DNA from: Membranipora membranacea
Taxonomy: Eukaryota > Bryozoa > Gymnolaemata > Cheilostomatida > Membraniporidae
Assembly (NCBI GenBank): GCA_914767715.1
Contig: OU612066.1
Span: 28,804,283-28,868,282 of the forward strand
Length of the DNA: 64,000 nucleotides
Direction of reading: 5' to 3'
A program made the position numbers and the translations under genes. This document shows positions 13,094 through 26,900 of this stretch, in pieces. Each line of letters opens with the position of its first letter. The stretch's first letter is position 1. The notes below the pieces were generated by a model. The model saw only the letters and a program-made list of their open reading frames with translations. It was not told the DNA's origin and ran no database searches.

Positions 13094-14143
13094 AGTTCAA
13101 AGTGTTTTGTTTTCATCTGCAAAAAGAAAGATGAAGATATTTCTGCAAATCAAGCGAATATGTGTGCAACCTACTTTATTCCTCATTTATAGCTTTGCAC
13201 CACACATAGCACTCAACCAGACAGATCTATTTATCATAGATTTCTGACCCACTAACTCAACCTACTTTCTGAGGGTCAATCTTGTTATCACATAATCTAG
13301 AATTTATTATTGGAATTACAAAATGAGCTTAATTAAAATCTATGAGCTTTCTTTTGTGATATCATTCCAATACACCAAGAAGTTAATTGAAAATTGTTTG
13401 TAGAAGGTATATTTTCTAAATGATATATGTTACATGAAAAATTCAAAATTTTGAGACAATGGGAGCAGTACTATACTTCTGCCTATCGGAGTATTTCTTT
13501 AAATAGAATCCACCTTTGTACCAAATCATTTTCATCTAAACAGCTGAGAATTGCCCTTCCACAATCCACAGTGAAATGGCAATACTGATAAGGGGGGGGG
13601 GGGGGGGAGAGACTTTGAGCAAACTTGTCAATCATATTGTTGAATATGTCAAGTCAAGTATGATATATTGTGCCATTTGTGGGCTACAGTTATTCATTGA
13701 AATTAACGATAAGGTTTCCTGGGTCAGAACAGTGCTTTTTTTAGTAACTAGCATGCGTATTTTTGCTGACATATACCCTGTTTTCATTTAATGTACAGTT
13801 CCTAAGACAACGTAACACAGAATCGTGATTGGGAACACACTAAGCACATTTGATTGCTCTAGACGCCTCGGTAGATGTAAGACAACCAACCTGAATTGAC
13901 TGGTGCACCCTTTCAAACTGTGCCCTGCCCATAACACTGTAGTCATGGTATCTGCGCAACCCTGACTTCCTCAAGAAAGAATCAGCAGTATCTGCGTTCA
14001 AATTTCAACAACATAGAATGGGGCTTTTGTGAATACTAAAGAGAATATAAGGAGCTTTTTGTTTTTTTTTCATTCACAATATGTTTATACGGCTAGCCGC
14101 ACAAAATTGTTCTCTGTTTGGTATAGACTGTTGATCAGACATC

Positions 14144-15079
14144 ACACTTGGAAGCAGGGTGTCGATACTGGGTTTTGTTGTGATATTGAAAATATAGATA
14201 AGACCAGTCTGGCATTGATTTCGCTTTGTATCAGTATCAACATGTCACTGACACAAACCCATCCAGTTGCAATGTTGCAGCCGGATGGCTTTGTGGCAGA
14301 TAGCATCTATATTACAAATCAAACTGGTTGGGCTTGTGATAGGTAAATTGCCTGTTACAAAATCATGCGGATGAACTTCATGCGGGTAAGCGAGTCAACC
14401 GTCAAAAGCAAAATAGGCATCCAGAAAGAGATACACTACAGTACCAATACAATTTGCTGTTCTAAACCATCCAGATGTGTTTGCTACTTGAATGATGAGT
14501 GTTTCAAACCCAAACCGCTTCTGTCACAAACCATCCACCACTAAGAAATTCATTTTGCATATATTTTGTGATACCAGAGGCAGAATCTGCCAATATGGCA
14601 ATGTTTGACTATTCCTCCCCACTCTCCCATGTCACTCACTCCTCAGTCACTGAGCCCAAGGCCAAGTTTTGTAGTAGACCTGCTTTGTAATTGTTGTTTT
14701 CATTCAATAGCTTATATAACTTATAGTGGTTTGTGACTGTCCATATCATACCATACCTAGAGCAATGAGATACAATGACTAACAATACTCAATATGTCAA
14801 AAGAACTAAAGAAAAAACATTGGCATTATTTTTGGCACTGAAAAAGAAGTGAATGATTTCATTGCTGGTGTGTGCAATTTGATTGGTTGCTGATGTAAAC
14901 AATTGACATCAGAATTGTGCTTTTATTATAATACTATTATCTCAAGGATATATAAATCAGTAAATGCACCTTGACCTTTTAACCAAAGTTTATCAGAATA
15001 TATGGGAGTGTGGCAAGATTACCTGACCAAAAGCAAATGTATAATTGATATGAGGCTATAGCTAAAAAGCAAGAAAATC
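14144..15079. other. Intergenic DNA upstream of GLRX3
   Basis: No gene is recognised. Short open frames (14029-14346, 14499-14690) show no domain or splice context. A CCAAT-like 'gattggttgc' occurs about 200 bp before the GLRX3 ATG; a core promoter cannot be placed. Confidence 0.45.
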
Positions 15080-17183
15080 ATGGATGTGCTCAAAACAGAA
15101 GAACAGTTCAAAGATGCCATGAAAGGCAAGTCCTCTGCTCTGTCAGTTGTACATTTCCTGGCAGAGTGGGCTCCACAGTGCGCTCAAGTCACAGAGGTTT
15201 TGAAAGAGTTGAAGAATGACAAAGAATGCTCTAAAGTTCAGTTCATTCAGGTAGGACTCACTGCGTCCATTCTCCCTGCAGTCACTGACTCAGCAAGAAC
15301 AACACGCACATTTCCAAATAACAGTTGCAATGACCAGAGAGTTTCTACTTGCAGAGATTTACCTATTTGCCCAATATCTAGCTTGACTAGTTCAATCCAA
15401 CCAAAAATAGCTGCAGCAGCATTCTTTCCATTATTGTGTGTGTGTGTATACAATTTACTGTACAAAATGTGTCATTATTTTGAGAAAGTAATATTTAATG
15501 ATCCAGATATATATATAACAATTTATGAAGAAACACAATTGGATAATATGCCTTATTAACTAATTCAGTATGGCCCCAGATTCAGAGGATTACAACGATC
15601 ACACCTCTCCTTCCTTCTCAATCTAATTTCGTGCGATTTATCAACACGCAATTTCCTGTTTGCAGTTGGAGGCAGAGGATGTACCGGAAATATCTATGGC
15701 ATATGAAATACAAGCTGTCCCTACTGTTATCTTTTTGTCACAAGGTAGGTAGTACAAGTTGAAATTCACGGTTCTGAGCAAACTTCCTAGGAATAATCAC
15801 CAAAATATCTACAAAGAGTGTCCTGATTTTTTATTCCAAAATTTGCAATGTCAAGTACGTCATATGAATAAAGCGTATTTGGGTGTTTTGGTACAAAACT
15901 TCCATTACTAGTATAAATTTGTTGTGTAAATCATTATAATATATTCAGTCTCTAACTGAAGTTGTTTTTGTTTCACTTACAGGTAAGGCAGTTGACCGAG
16001 TTGATGGTGTCAAAATTGCTGAGCTGACTCAAAAAGTCAGACAGTATGCTCAGAAGGCTTCCAATGCTGTGCCGATCAAAAAGACTGTCTCCAAAGAAGA
16101 CCTCAACACTAGACTTAAAAAGCTGATCAATATGCATCCGGTTGGTATTTAGTACCAGTACTATTCATTCTACCTCATAATCTTATAAGCGCTCTTGCTC
16201 CCTTTCATGTTTTGAGCAACAAGGACTGCCAGAAAACTCCCATTTGTCTTACTGAAATTGAACTTCTCTTGCTTATAGACTGTGCTTCATATTATGTTCT
16301 TTTTGTAATATTTTCAGGTGATGTTATTCATGAAAGGAGACCCTGATGGTCCTCGCTGTGGCTTTAGTAGAACCATAGTGGGATTGCTCAAAGAGAAAAA
16401 TGTCAAGTTTGGCACCTTTGATATCCTCTCTGATAACGATGTAAGACAAGGTATGTTATATATAAGAGAGTCTCATAGGGTTGTCTTCCATACAAAACAG
16501 AATGCTAGCAATTATTCTACTAAATTTTCCAGTTGTCACTAGGGTTGTGCATGCTGCGGTAAGAATAGAGTCGATTTAGTCGTTGGCCACCTTCTTGTTA
16601 CTATTGAAGTTTCTCATCCCATGTTACATATAGTTTTGGCTAGTGTAAAGAAAATCCACACTGGATGTATCTTCCTATCTGGAGGCTTGTTACATTACCA
16701 ACATGAATGGTAGCTTGAAAATTGCTAATACTGGCGTATATTTTTGCAGGTTTGAAGACTTATTCCGACTGGCAGCTCTACCCTCAGATATATGTGAATG
16801 GGACCCTCATAGGTGGACTGGACATAGTCAAGGAGCTGATAGATAATGATGAGTTTGAGGACACCTTCCCCAAGCAAGTACCACTGGAGGATAGATTAAA
16901 GGCTTTGATCAATCGCGCCAAAGTAATACTCTTTATGAAGGGTGATCGAGGGCAGCCAAAGTGTGGATTCAGTCGACAAGTTACTGATCTCTTGAACAGC
17001 ACCGGAGTGGATTACGATACATTTGACATTTTAGAGGACGATGAGGTGAGACAGGGTCTGAAGGAGTTTTCACAATGGATGACATACCCTCAGCTGTATG
17101 TGGGCGGTGAGCTGATTGGAGGGCTTGATATACTTCAGGATCTTGAGTCGGGAGGCGAACTAGTCGATACACTGAAAGGCTGA
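15080..17183 (+). CDS. GLRX3: Glutaredoxin 3 (PICOT), thioredoxin-Grx-Grx protein
   Basis: Five exons (15080-15250, 15666-15744, 15983-16140, 16318-16450, 16750-17183) give 324 aa; the human protein has about 335. An N-terminal thioredoxin-like domain has WAPQCAQ in place of the redox WCGPC, as in PICOT proteins. Two monothiol glutaredoxin domains follow, each with CGFS, the ligand for a bridging [2Fe-2S] cluster shared with BOLA2 and glutathione. Each has the TYxxWxxYPQxYVxGxLIGGLDI block. The family works in cytosolic iron-sulfur trafficking. It is convergent with the xylosyltransferase gene. Confidence 0.96.
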
Positions 17184-17461
17184 CTCTTATCTGCCATATA
17201 ATAGTACGCCAATACCACAAGCAACGCATAGAGAGACAACAACACACATTGACATTCAACAAGATTGTGATAGTGCAACAAAAAGGTGCCAATAATTGAA
17301 GTAGGACCTTGTGAACTATCAAGTCTTGTTATCCAACAATTTGTTTTATTGAACTGATCAACAATTTTTTAGCTAATTAAATTTCAGAAGAGATCATGTA
17401 ATTCCATAGAATATCAATTGGTCGCAGGTTTCAGATCTTAGACAAGTCAGATCTTTTACAA

Positions 17462-17467
17462 AATAAA
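17462..17467 (+). promoter_or_regulatory. GLRX3 polyadenylation signal AATAAA
   Basis: AATAAA lies about 280 bp after the GLRX3 stop and about 50 bp before the 223-bp tandem repeat that ends the opposing gene. The nearest good minus-strand AATAAA (complement at 17345-17350) lies inside the GLRX3 3' UTR, so the two transcripts may overlap tail to tail. Confidence 0.55.
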
Positions 17468-17514
17468 TATTATATATATATAACAATATAATGTTAATTA
17501 GAAACTGAAAATTT

Positions 17515-17960
17515 ACCAATCGGCGTGATGGTAAATCTTCAACAAAATATTAAGGGGAGCAAAATTCTGAACAATCCAATGTAAAAAATCAGGTAGCACC
17601 ATTGGAAATGAGCCTGGCATCTAAGTTGTGTAACAGTTAACAAGGTTTAAACTCAATATTGAGTATATTACTAGTAGTCCTTATTGCTATATTATACGAA
17701 CCACTAGCTTGCGGTCTAAGTTTATGATTTTGATATTACCAATCGGCGTGATGGTAAATCTTCAACAAAATATTAAGGGGAGCAAAATTCTGAACAATCC
17801 AATGTAAAAAATCAGGTAGCACCATTGGAAATGAGCCTGGCATCTAAGTTGTGTAACAGTTAACAAGGTTTAAACTCAATATTGAGTATATTACTAGTAG
17901 TCCTTATTGCTATATTATACGAACCACTAGCTTGCGGTCTAAGTTTATGATTTTGATATT
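17515..17960. repeat. Perfect 223-bp tandem duplication over the xylosyltransferase stop codon and 3' UTR
   Basis: Units 17515-17737 and 17738-17960 appear identical and directly adjacent. Unit 2 contains the last codons (ISKS) and stop of the minus-strand xylosyltransferase; unit 1 is therefore a second copy of that stop and the start of the 3' UTR. No mismatch was seen, so the event is recent or the units are kept alike. Confidence 0.95.
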
Positions 17961-20900
17961 ATTTGAGTAATTTTACCCGTTAGTGGATTAATAGAACCTA
18001 TCTCCGACTTGGGATCAGGGGATAATGAGCTCCATGAGGTTGAGTTGCATTGTGGTAAGAGATCACAGTCTGCATTTTCACCCACCACACAACCACCATG
18101 GGGCTTCCAATATTCACCTACTAAATCATCTACCCATGACATCAGCGACATAGGAGATTGAGATAATATAGCTTCAGTAAGAGAAGGAGTCTCTTCATCG
18201 GTTTTAATAATATCACCATATAAGTGTAGATGTTCAGTTGATATATGATAATCGGTGTCTGTAGTATAAGGTAGAAGCTTATTGGCCAATTGTCGATTGT
18301 CGTATATCTCTGGTACTATGGGGAAAGTGGTTTCAGCGACTAGCACATTTTGATAGACCAGTTTAGCCTTCCACTGACCGGGAAGTCTAGGTATCGGTAG
18401 GCTGATTTTGGTTATTACGATATTGTTATTCATTCCCTGAGGTATTGTTGCGTTTCGAACGTAGGCTATCCTAAGCAGCGGGTCAGTGAGGACAAGGGTG
18501 ACGTTCACTTCCAGCCCACCCTGCCATACCTGAACAACAGTAAGATTCTGGGTGGTCGTACCGATCATCCGTCCATAGTCTCTAAACAACTTCTCCTTGG
18601 CATCAAACATACTTCCGACCTGTTGAATAGACTCAATAGCATGATCAATATTGCAGTGACATAGAATAAAGACTACATCAAATATAATATGTTTGTAATG
18701 TTATGTCATGTTTAGCATCTGTAAACCGCTAGGTGGAAGTTACTCAATCATTGTTGTTGTTAGACCAGGAGCAAAAAGAGATTTTCATGTCTATAAAAAG
18801 CTTATCAAAAAGGATGTCAAGTATTTTGGTTTACCACCTAGTGGACCTTCTATGCTATTTTAACCAAGTTTGGTAACTGATTTGTAAGCGCACATCTTCG
18901 TGCAATAGACTTTATAATTATTATCATAATTGTATGATAAGGTCACGCATGTTTTACATCCATGTTGATTTTTCTCTTACCTGGAGTTTTAATATCCTGG
19001 ATATGTCCCCAAATGGTTTGATGAGCACAAATTTCTCTTTGGGCTTGAGTTGGACTTCCCATTCAACATTTTTATTACTACCCTTCTTGATGGGCGTCAA
19101 AGTTGTAAAATGCACCAACATGCCACTAGAGTCTTCATTCTCTTTCAGCAGATGTACCTGGTTTATATGCTTCACTGATAGGTGGCATTTCTCGACTTGG
19201 TTCACCTATAAAAAAGATCAGATAATCTTGTTACAGAAAGCAGTGCTCCGTTTGTCATTTCATTTAATCAGTCATCATTTACCTATCGGGTCATATCAGG
19301 GAGGTGATTTTCCAACAAAAGGTTAGTGTGCAACATAACATGATTAAATGATAAAGAGTTTACCTTTTGAATGAGTTAAAACCTGGCAGAAAAAAATTAA
19401 GCTTCTCAATTAGGAAACTTGTAAAATTTTGACAGATCAGGTATAACTGGCTGTGACTCCGAGAATCAGGGGAAATCAGTTATTAAAAACTTATATGTTA
19501 CTAGTAGGATAACATATTATACTTGGGTTCATTTCATGTCATAAACACCAAGCTTTACACTCAAGAGTCCCAACACTAGGCGATGTGAGCTCAGACCCTA
19601 TTACATGTCTGCTGTGGTAAACAGCGTGGCAGTGTGGAATGGATTCAGCGGAAATGGTAGTGAATGCACAACTCCAAGTGGTGAATACAGACTTGGTTAG
19701 CATTTGCTTCTTATAGCCTCTATCCCATAAATGAATGAAGCCTCACCTTGACAACTTTTTGGATAGTATTACGACTGAGCGACATGTAGTATGTATACTG
19801 AGAATCCTCAGACCTCTTCCAGGGGTCCTGCTCATCATAAACACTCTGCCAGTAACTGTCCAACGCAGGAGTATCTTTAATATACACCAACAGAATGATC
19901 GGTACACTCCAGAGAAAGGCAAGAAATGAGGTTGACATGCAGAGATGAGAGCAATGGGAAATACAAACCAGAGTTTTATCAGATTTAACCTGTTTCCATA
20001 GGGGATCAGGCCAAGCTGAACCTGCTTACTGTGTTCTGATCTCATTGAGAATTCCAGGAAACTGCATAGGTGGACTTCCCCTATTTTGTTGTTTGAAAAC
20101 CTAACTGTTGCAACATTTACTTGTCAGCGTTTATACTAAACTTTGTAAGGTGAATATAAAGTAACAAACCTGCAGGATAAGGGGAGTGTATGTCCTCGTC
20201 CAACCAGTTAACGATCCGATTATTGACAACAGCTTCAAATTTCCGAGCAAAGAAAACCTTCAGGTTGCCAGTACTCTATAATTTTAGATAAGGCATTATT
20301 ACAAAACTTTGAAATTTGTTAATAAAACTTTTCCATTCATTCAAGGATGTGTCCGGTCTAAAAATGGATACTTGTGTGTAATAATCCAAATTAGTCTCTA
20401 TAACCTCAATGGTGTATCAATCATAGCAGCATGTCGTATTGTTATAGACCAATCTTGTGGTTATGCGCTGCTTTTGGGACATACACTGCATAAAGGCGAG
20501 CAATTGAGATAGTCAAAATGATCACAACAACATCAACATCAATAACATCAACAACAAACAGGTAGCCATTCCGTTAGTACTATACATTTACGAGGTAGAT
20601 CTATGCAGTTAATCTTGACCTAGTCATACAGATAACTTAAAAGATTCCGCGAGTCTTACTTAACGAACTTGATGGCCTGAGCCTAGTCACGCCAAATTGT
20701 AAAGTTTCTTAGAAATCAAAACTCAATCACGATTTTAAATTAATCCCACTTACCACTAATTTCGTTTTGTCGTTTTGTGTATCTGTATAGTCCAGAGGGC
20801 TGCATCCGCACCAGTCTACGATATGCTTATACTGACACAAGCAACCTCTCTTCCTGTTCCAGTTAGTCCTGCGCAGATTGTTATCCACAAATGTCTCACA

Positions 20901-23900
20901 ATATTCACTGTTCTGAAGCACTGTGTGGAAATATGCCTGTAAGTATTCAATACAATTGAATTAAAATGCAATAATCAAAGTAGTCTGGGTGAGATTTCAT
21001 TTTGTTAGTCCAAATTTGATGTAAGTAACGTAGTGAAAACCAAATCGTAATCATAATGTTTGATGAGCAAGAGAGACAGAGACTAGTGATCCAGATCATA
21101 AATTTGTAAAACCATAAAGAAAATGAACTATTGCCTGATAACAGATGAAAAAAAGAGGCAAGTCACAAACACCCACATACATGAAAATATGATTAAAAAA
21201 ACATTTTGTTTATGGGAATATTACAGTGAAAATACCTCGGCAGAAAGAAGGGCGTAAGCGAAGTACTGATTCAGACCTTGTACCAGTTCATCTTGAGAGG
21301 AGGTTACATACTGGGCAAACTTTCTATTGAGACAGATCCAGTCACTACCCCCATCGACACGTATACCTGTGGGTAAAGTTCGATTACCTACTCTCCATAA
21401 GTGATAGTCGCATTCATAGAATGTGCGCAGCAGGCCCTGTTTTCTCAAAAATCTGTAACAATGGGTAGCAGGTATCATATCATAAGACGAGCATTTCAAG
21501 ACATTTACAATTTAATTTGTCTCATATTTATCTTGTGATGTGAGGTAGATACAACAGAAGCGTCCTTTTATTTCCCCTCAACAAAACCAACAAGAAAAAT
21601 GCTGCTGCATCTTGCACATACTTGCCAAGTAATCTAAATTCAAAAGTGGGTGATTTCTATTTACAGCGATACTGCATCGCACAGCAGTGCTTCGAGGGTG
21701 CGAAGCACAGGAGCGATCCTCCTGGGGGTTAGGGGGGTGGTGTGAGCCTCCAATGGGGAGTTTTAATACAACAGGTAGATTTGTTAACATTATTGAATAG
21801 CACAATTCTTTTTAATTTTGTGTGCAAAGACCTAACCAGTAACTCATCAATAAGTGCTTGGATAGTTACTAAAAGATTGCGATAGGGCTGTTTGTTCTCA
21901 AATCTGGAGGAAATAGTGAGAATTACAAAAAGTGGGCAGAAGTGGGTGTGGAAATCTGGAGGGTCCCACCTAAATAGGGAGACTTGGCAAGTACGATCTT
22001 GCACCATGTATGGCACCCTATTAAACGATGTAAATTTGGAGTTGCTCTCTCACTGAGCAAAGTTTGCAAGGAGAGGGTAACTTCAATTTATAAGTCTTAA
22101 CTTAATAAGCATGTCCATAGAGTTATCATATACTCTATACTTTACTATATGAGCATGTCTGACAAGCTATTTAATCTTATATATACCCATTTCTAACTAC
22201 TTGTAATGATAATAACATTCACTCCGCTAAGGTTCAAACTCAACAAAATGTAACTTACGAAGGAGTGTCCGGTCCGTGAGACTTGAGAAAGTTTTTACCC
22301 TTGTTAGCAGAAAGGAATGCAGTGAGCTCTTCTAAAGACCTAACAAGTACAACATAATCGGTAAAATGATAAAATATGACAAAACTTTGTGCATGTGCAC
22401 CAATCAATTCTGGTTGCTTATCTTTGCACTGTAGCGTTTGGATTAATCCAAATGTGCTTGAGTTCTCCTACTGAAAAGTCACCCCACCCTAACTGAAAAG
22501 TCACCCCACCCAAACTGGAACTGAGAACTCAAGCAAATTTTGATTAATCTATACACTACAGTGCAGAGAGACTCATATCACAGAGTCGGGTCTGCAAGCA
22601 GTGTGCTGTCAAACTGTCACTTCACTTTCCTTAACATGCTGACATTTTCTGGGTCACTGCACTGGCATGCTTGTCTAATAATTCCTTGCTGAGGAGTTCT
22701 TGTTCTGATCTAAACTAGATAGCATCTCATGGGATAATATAGAACAAATTTGTCTCATTATACCAAAAAGAGGGATAGTAGCGAAGTAATAGTGAGCTTT
22801 TTGGCTCCAGCAGTGTCCCTAACTCTAACTGGGAGAAAGGATGGAAGGAAAGGATGAGATATTTTTACTTACTTGATAGGGTAATCAGATTCGCTGAGAT
22901 TTAGATAGAAGTCCCAGTGCCAATCAGTCATATCCAGAGCCTCTCTCATGGTCTGTAGTAACATTTGTAAGAGACTGGCTCCACCCCATATAGTAGCTAT
23001 CCTGTTACGTACCACCCGTACATTGTCATATTGGTCTGCTAGGGTAAGCGCTTGTCTGTATAGATAATCGTCTCTCTGTTTGTGTGTATAAAAGAACACA
23101 ATTGAGCAGCGTGTATGTGAAGGTTAGAGAAGGTTGGGGCAGACTTTACTTGACCTGGGTGATCTCACATTTCCCGGCACAATGTTTATGACTCTTGAAG
23201 CAATAAATGCTTGCTAACACAATTATTCTAGGCTTGTTTAGTCCCCAAGAAATTCCTCAACTCAAATAAAGTAATGATGCTGACTAGTGACAACAATGAA
23301 ACAGAATTTTATTCAAGTTGTTTTTTTCTGTTTTGGGGAGAACATCTACGGATGATGGTGGATGCAAATGAAATTGTATATACTGAAAAGACAGTGTATA
23401 ATGACCTACCACATCCACATGAATGTAATAATAATGGTTGACGTGGTAGATTTGTTTGAATAGTCTCTTCACTTGACGCCATGCCCGACCATTCCATGTG
23501 AACATGAACAGTATACGGGCCATGTGGCTCATCTCCGAGTCTAGGACAGCAGGTGATTGCTCTTCATTATGTGCACCTTCAGGCCTAGCTGTCAAAACAA
23601 CATGCATTACATTATTACCATTTGTTAATATTACGCGCTTTTATTTTACCAAGGAGTCTTAGGTGAGGTTTTATCAGAGACCATAGTCTATAAACTATAG
23701 TCTATAGACTATAGGCTATAGTCTCGGGTTTTATTAAAGCTATGCTTTACCCCAAACTCATTCAAAAGTTGTCTGTTCAAATTTCAAAAGGGGACAACTC
23801 TCTACATTGTTATATATCTCTCAATGAGGTGAAAATGAAGTCGCTGTTAATTTCGAGGCTGAACACATACACAATAACACAATCATATACACAATAATGA

Positions 23901-26900
23901 ATGTAAGTGTTGCAGGGGGAGGGGGCACTAACACCTGGGTTGATGAACAACAAGTTTATTGTGTTCTGCCAATAAACCAACCAACAAAGGGGGGTCTATA
24001 AGTTGATTAAATCACATAGAAAGGATATGAAGATACCCATTAGCTATGATTAAAAGAAGTCCAGCTCATGATTAGGTTAAGTATATAATTTATGGGCCGA
24101 TAAACTCGGCTCATCCCAGATCAAATATTGTTACATCGTCAAAATAACCTACCCACACATGGTCTACCCTAATTGAGACAGTTGACAATGTTTAGTAACA
24201 GACACTCCAGACTAAAACAACACAGATAAGTAATAATTTGCTTTTGTTGGAAGTCTAGACTCGCCAATTGAGGTAATTTTTTTGCATCCCTCATGTGATT
24301 TAATGTTCTATTGGATTCAATGTCAGCAAACCATTTTTTACAAATGGGTTTGTTACCTAGTCTGCAGGCACACACAGCTTGTTAAAAAACTTACAGCCAT
24401 ATCCTGTTCTGTAGACATCTATGGCGTTGGTCCCTCCACAGTTTATGGTTGTATTCTGCGGGCACGATACGTTACATTCCGCTTGGGGAAGTGGTCCATG
24501 CTTATCATAGGAGTCCCCGCACCAGCATTCAACTCCAAACTCAACACCAGCATATGGATAACCTGATATATATGTATAAAATACATATTAAATACATATT
24601 AAATACATATTAAATACATATTAAATACATATTAAATACCTAAAGATCCCTAATATAACTAATACCTAATATTCTGTAAACCTAATCCACAATGAGATGT
24701 CAGCATTTCTTATGTACTTTTTGTTGCTTTTTTTTCTATGCTCTATGTGAACAGCAGGGTATTAAAGTGTTTAGGAAAGCAAAAAACAACTAATGTTCAT
24801 ATCTAAGCATTGCCATAGCAATGAACGAAAAAATTAAGTTTACTTGCACGAGGACATCGTTGAATGATATAACCGAGTTCACAGAGGAAAATCTCAGGGT
24901 CTAGAGTTTGTTATCTCCCCTGTTACATATAAACACTAAAATGAATACCCAAGAACAATATAACAGTAAGTCGAGCCCTGGTTCGCCTAGGACAGTTACC
25001 AAGCTGCTATACTTTCACCAGATATTATCATAAATCGCTATTGGTCAGAGGTAGCCTAGGCAAAGATATTTTAAGGTAACCTGTAACAGGGGAGAGGACA
25101 AATTCTAGACCTTTCTAGATCCTGGGCTTTTGCACTTTGAAGTCAGTTATATCATTCAATAATGTCCTTTAGTTTTTTTGTCCATTGCTATGAGAATGCT
25201 TTGATATGAAGAGTGGTTGATTTTTGATTTCCTAAACACTTTAAACAACAAAATTTACGCAACATACTTTTTTATAAGTGACAAATAAACCAATCAATCA
25301 AAGAATACCTGTACAATAAATTTTTAAGTATAGAGATGGTTCATCACTCTGAATAAACAGTCAAAAGGAAAGAGAGTGGTCCAAGTCTGAAACTATTCAT
25401 TCCCGTATTGCCAAATACATTGAATTGGATGGTATGTCTTATGGGACAAAGAACAGTAGATTATTTCTTCCTTCCAAAATATCACATCATTCACATCTAT
25501 TGGCTATACATCAATAATTTCTGATTTGCTTAGGTAAACCTTCAAATACCAGGAAATGTTGATGAAACAGAATAGGAATATATACTCCTGAACAATCCCA
25601 ACAAGAAGTTTGTCATTATCAGTGAAAATTTCAATATTATGTTGCCTCCAACAAATCCACAGAGACCCATGAGACAAACCTGAGTTGAGGCATAAATCTA
25701 TACAGTACTGAGGTGTATTCAAGTTTGACTTTGACTTAGCGCCAGATACGGCTCTGCTCTTCAGTTCATCTTTGAAACACCCCACATGCTCTCCGTAACC
25801 TGAGCCTGCAAAATATTCATAAAAATGGCAACGGTAATAAGTATTGCAATTCAAGGGTGGTTCATTCTCAATTTGTCTTCATATTCCAAAAGCTTTCATG
25901 TGAGAGAAGAGCAAAATAGCTTGCTGCTCAAAATTGGAAGATTATGCAAAATAATTTACTTGGTCTGTCCAAGTCAATACAAAAACGTTAGACGTAAAAC
26001 TACTTGTGAAGTGTACTCAATTTTTTCTGCACTCTATTATGAAGATGTGGGGGTGGAGATTACTAATAGCCAGTGACTACATTTATTGACATCAAGTTTT
26101 ACATAATAAAATTTGTATACCATCAATCTCTGATTTTGATCTGGACCTAGAATTACATGTATAAAACATTTATGATGACATTATTGGTTATGGCCATAAT
26201 TGTCATAATTATGGGTTTGTTTTATTTCAATTTTGCACATTTAAAGACAATCTAGATTGCTGATAAAATTGATAATAGCGGTCAATGAGAGTACTAACCT
26301 CTGAGTGAACAGTAGCTCGGTAATTTCGATGGAAATAACTTCCCACTGTCCATTAAACAAGTAAACCTGAGAATAGCTTCCTTGCATTCAGGGGTTGTAG
26401 CTCTTGTATAAGCTGAAAAAGCATCCTTGTTTACGCTACAATCACTGCCATTTTCTTCATATAGTGCATCTATTTTCTGCAATGAATTCAAATCATCTGA
26501 TTAGTAATTATGTCAGAACATTATAGCAGCATAATAAAAAAAGCAGAGAACAGCCAACTTTCAAGGATCAGATTATTTTAGTTTTTCCAATGTTTTATAG
26601 TCTAATGTACTGTTATAGGATTACAATAAACTGCCAATCTGTATGTATTAGGTGAAGAATCATTCATTGAAGTTCACTGATAACAGTGCTTCTAAACAGG
26701 TATGCAGAAAGCGAATTCAACCGCTTTTAAAACAAAAGTAATCTAAACTTGGGGCCTGAGCATTTTTACTGAGCTCGACTCAATTGATTGTGTAGGTGCT
26801 AGAGTGTGTAGAACCAGACCAAGATTTTAAACTATCCAGGAACTCTTTTCATACCCAAGCTTGAGAAAACAACTCAGACTAAAACGATTCATTTTGTCAA

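Larger units (their letters stand above)
9643..14143. repeat. Segmental tandem duplication, copy B
   Basis: Second copy of 1-4521, beginning inside the last exon of the complete otopetrin gene and ending about 940 bp before the GLRX3 start codon. Both copies keep the ARL-like gene open with intact splice sites. The poly-G tract after 'caatactga' differs in length between copies. Confidence 0.95.

Noticed and set aside
13576-13791. Open frame starting in a poly-G tract
   Set aside because: It depends on the length of the G run, which differs between copies A and B; no domain is present.
21675-21715. Hairpin 'gtgcttcg...cgaagcac' as a further hairpin insertion
   Set aside because: Arms are only 8 bp and no flanking direct repeat was found.
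24570-24640. CRISPR array
   Set aside because: It is a spacerless 11-bp AT-rich minisatellite in a eukaryotic intron.
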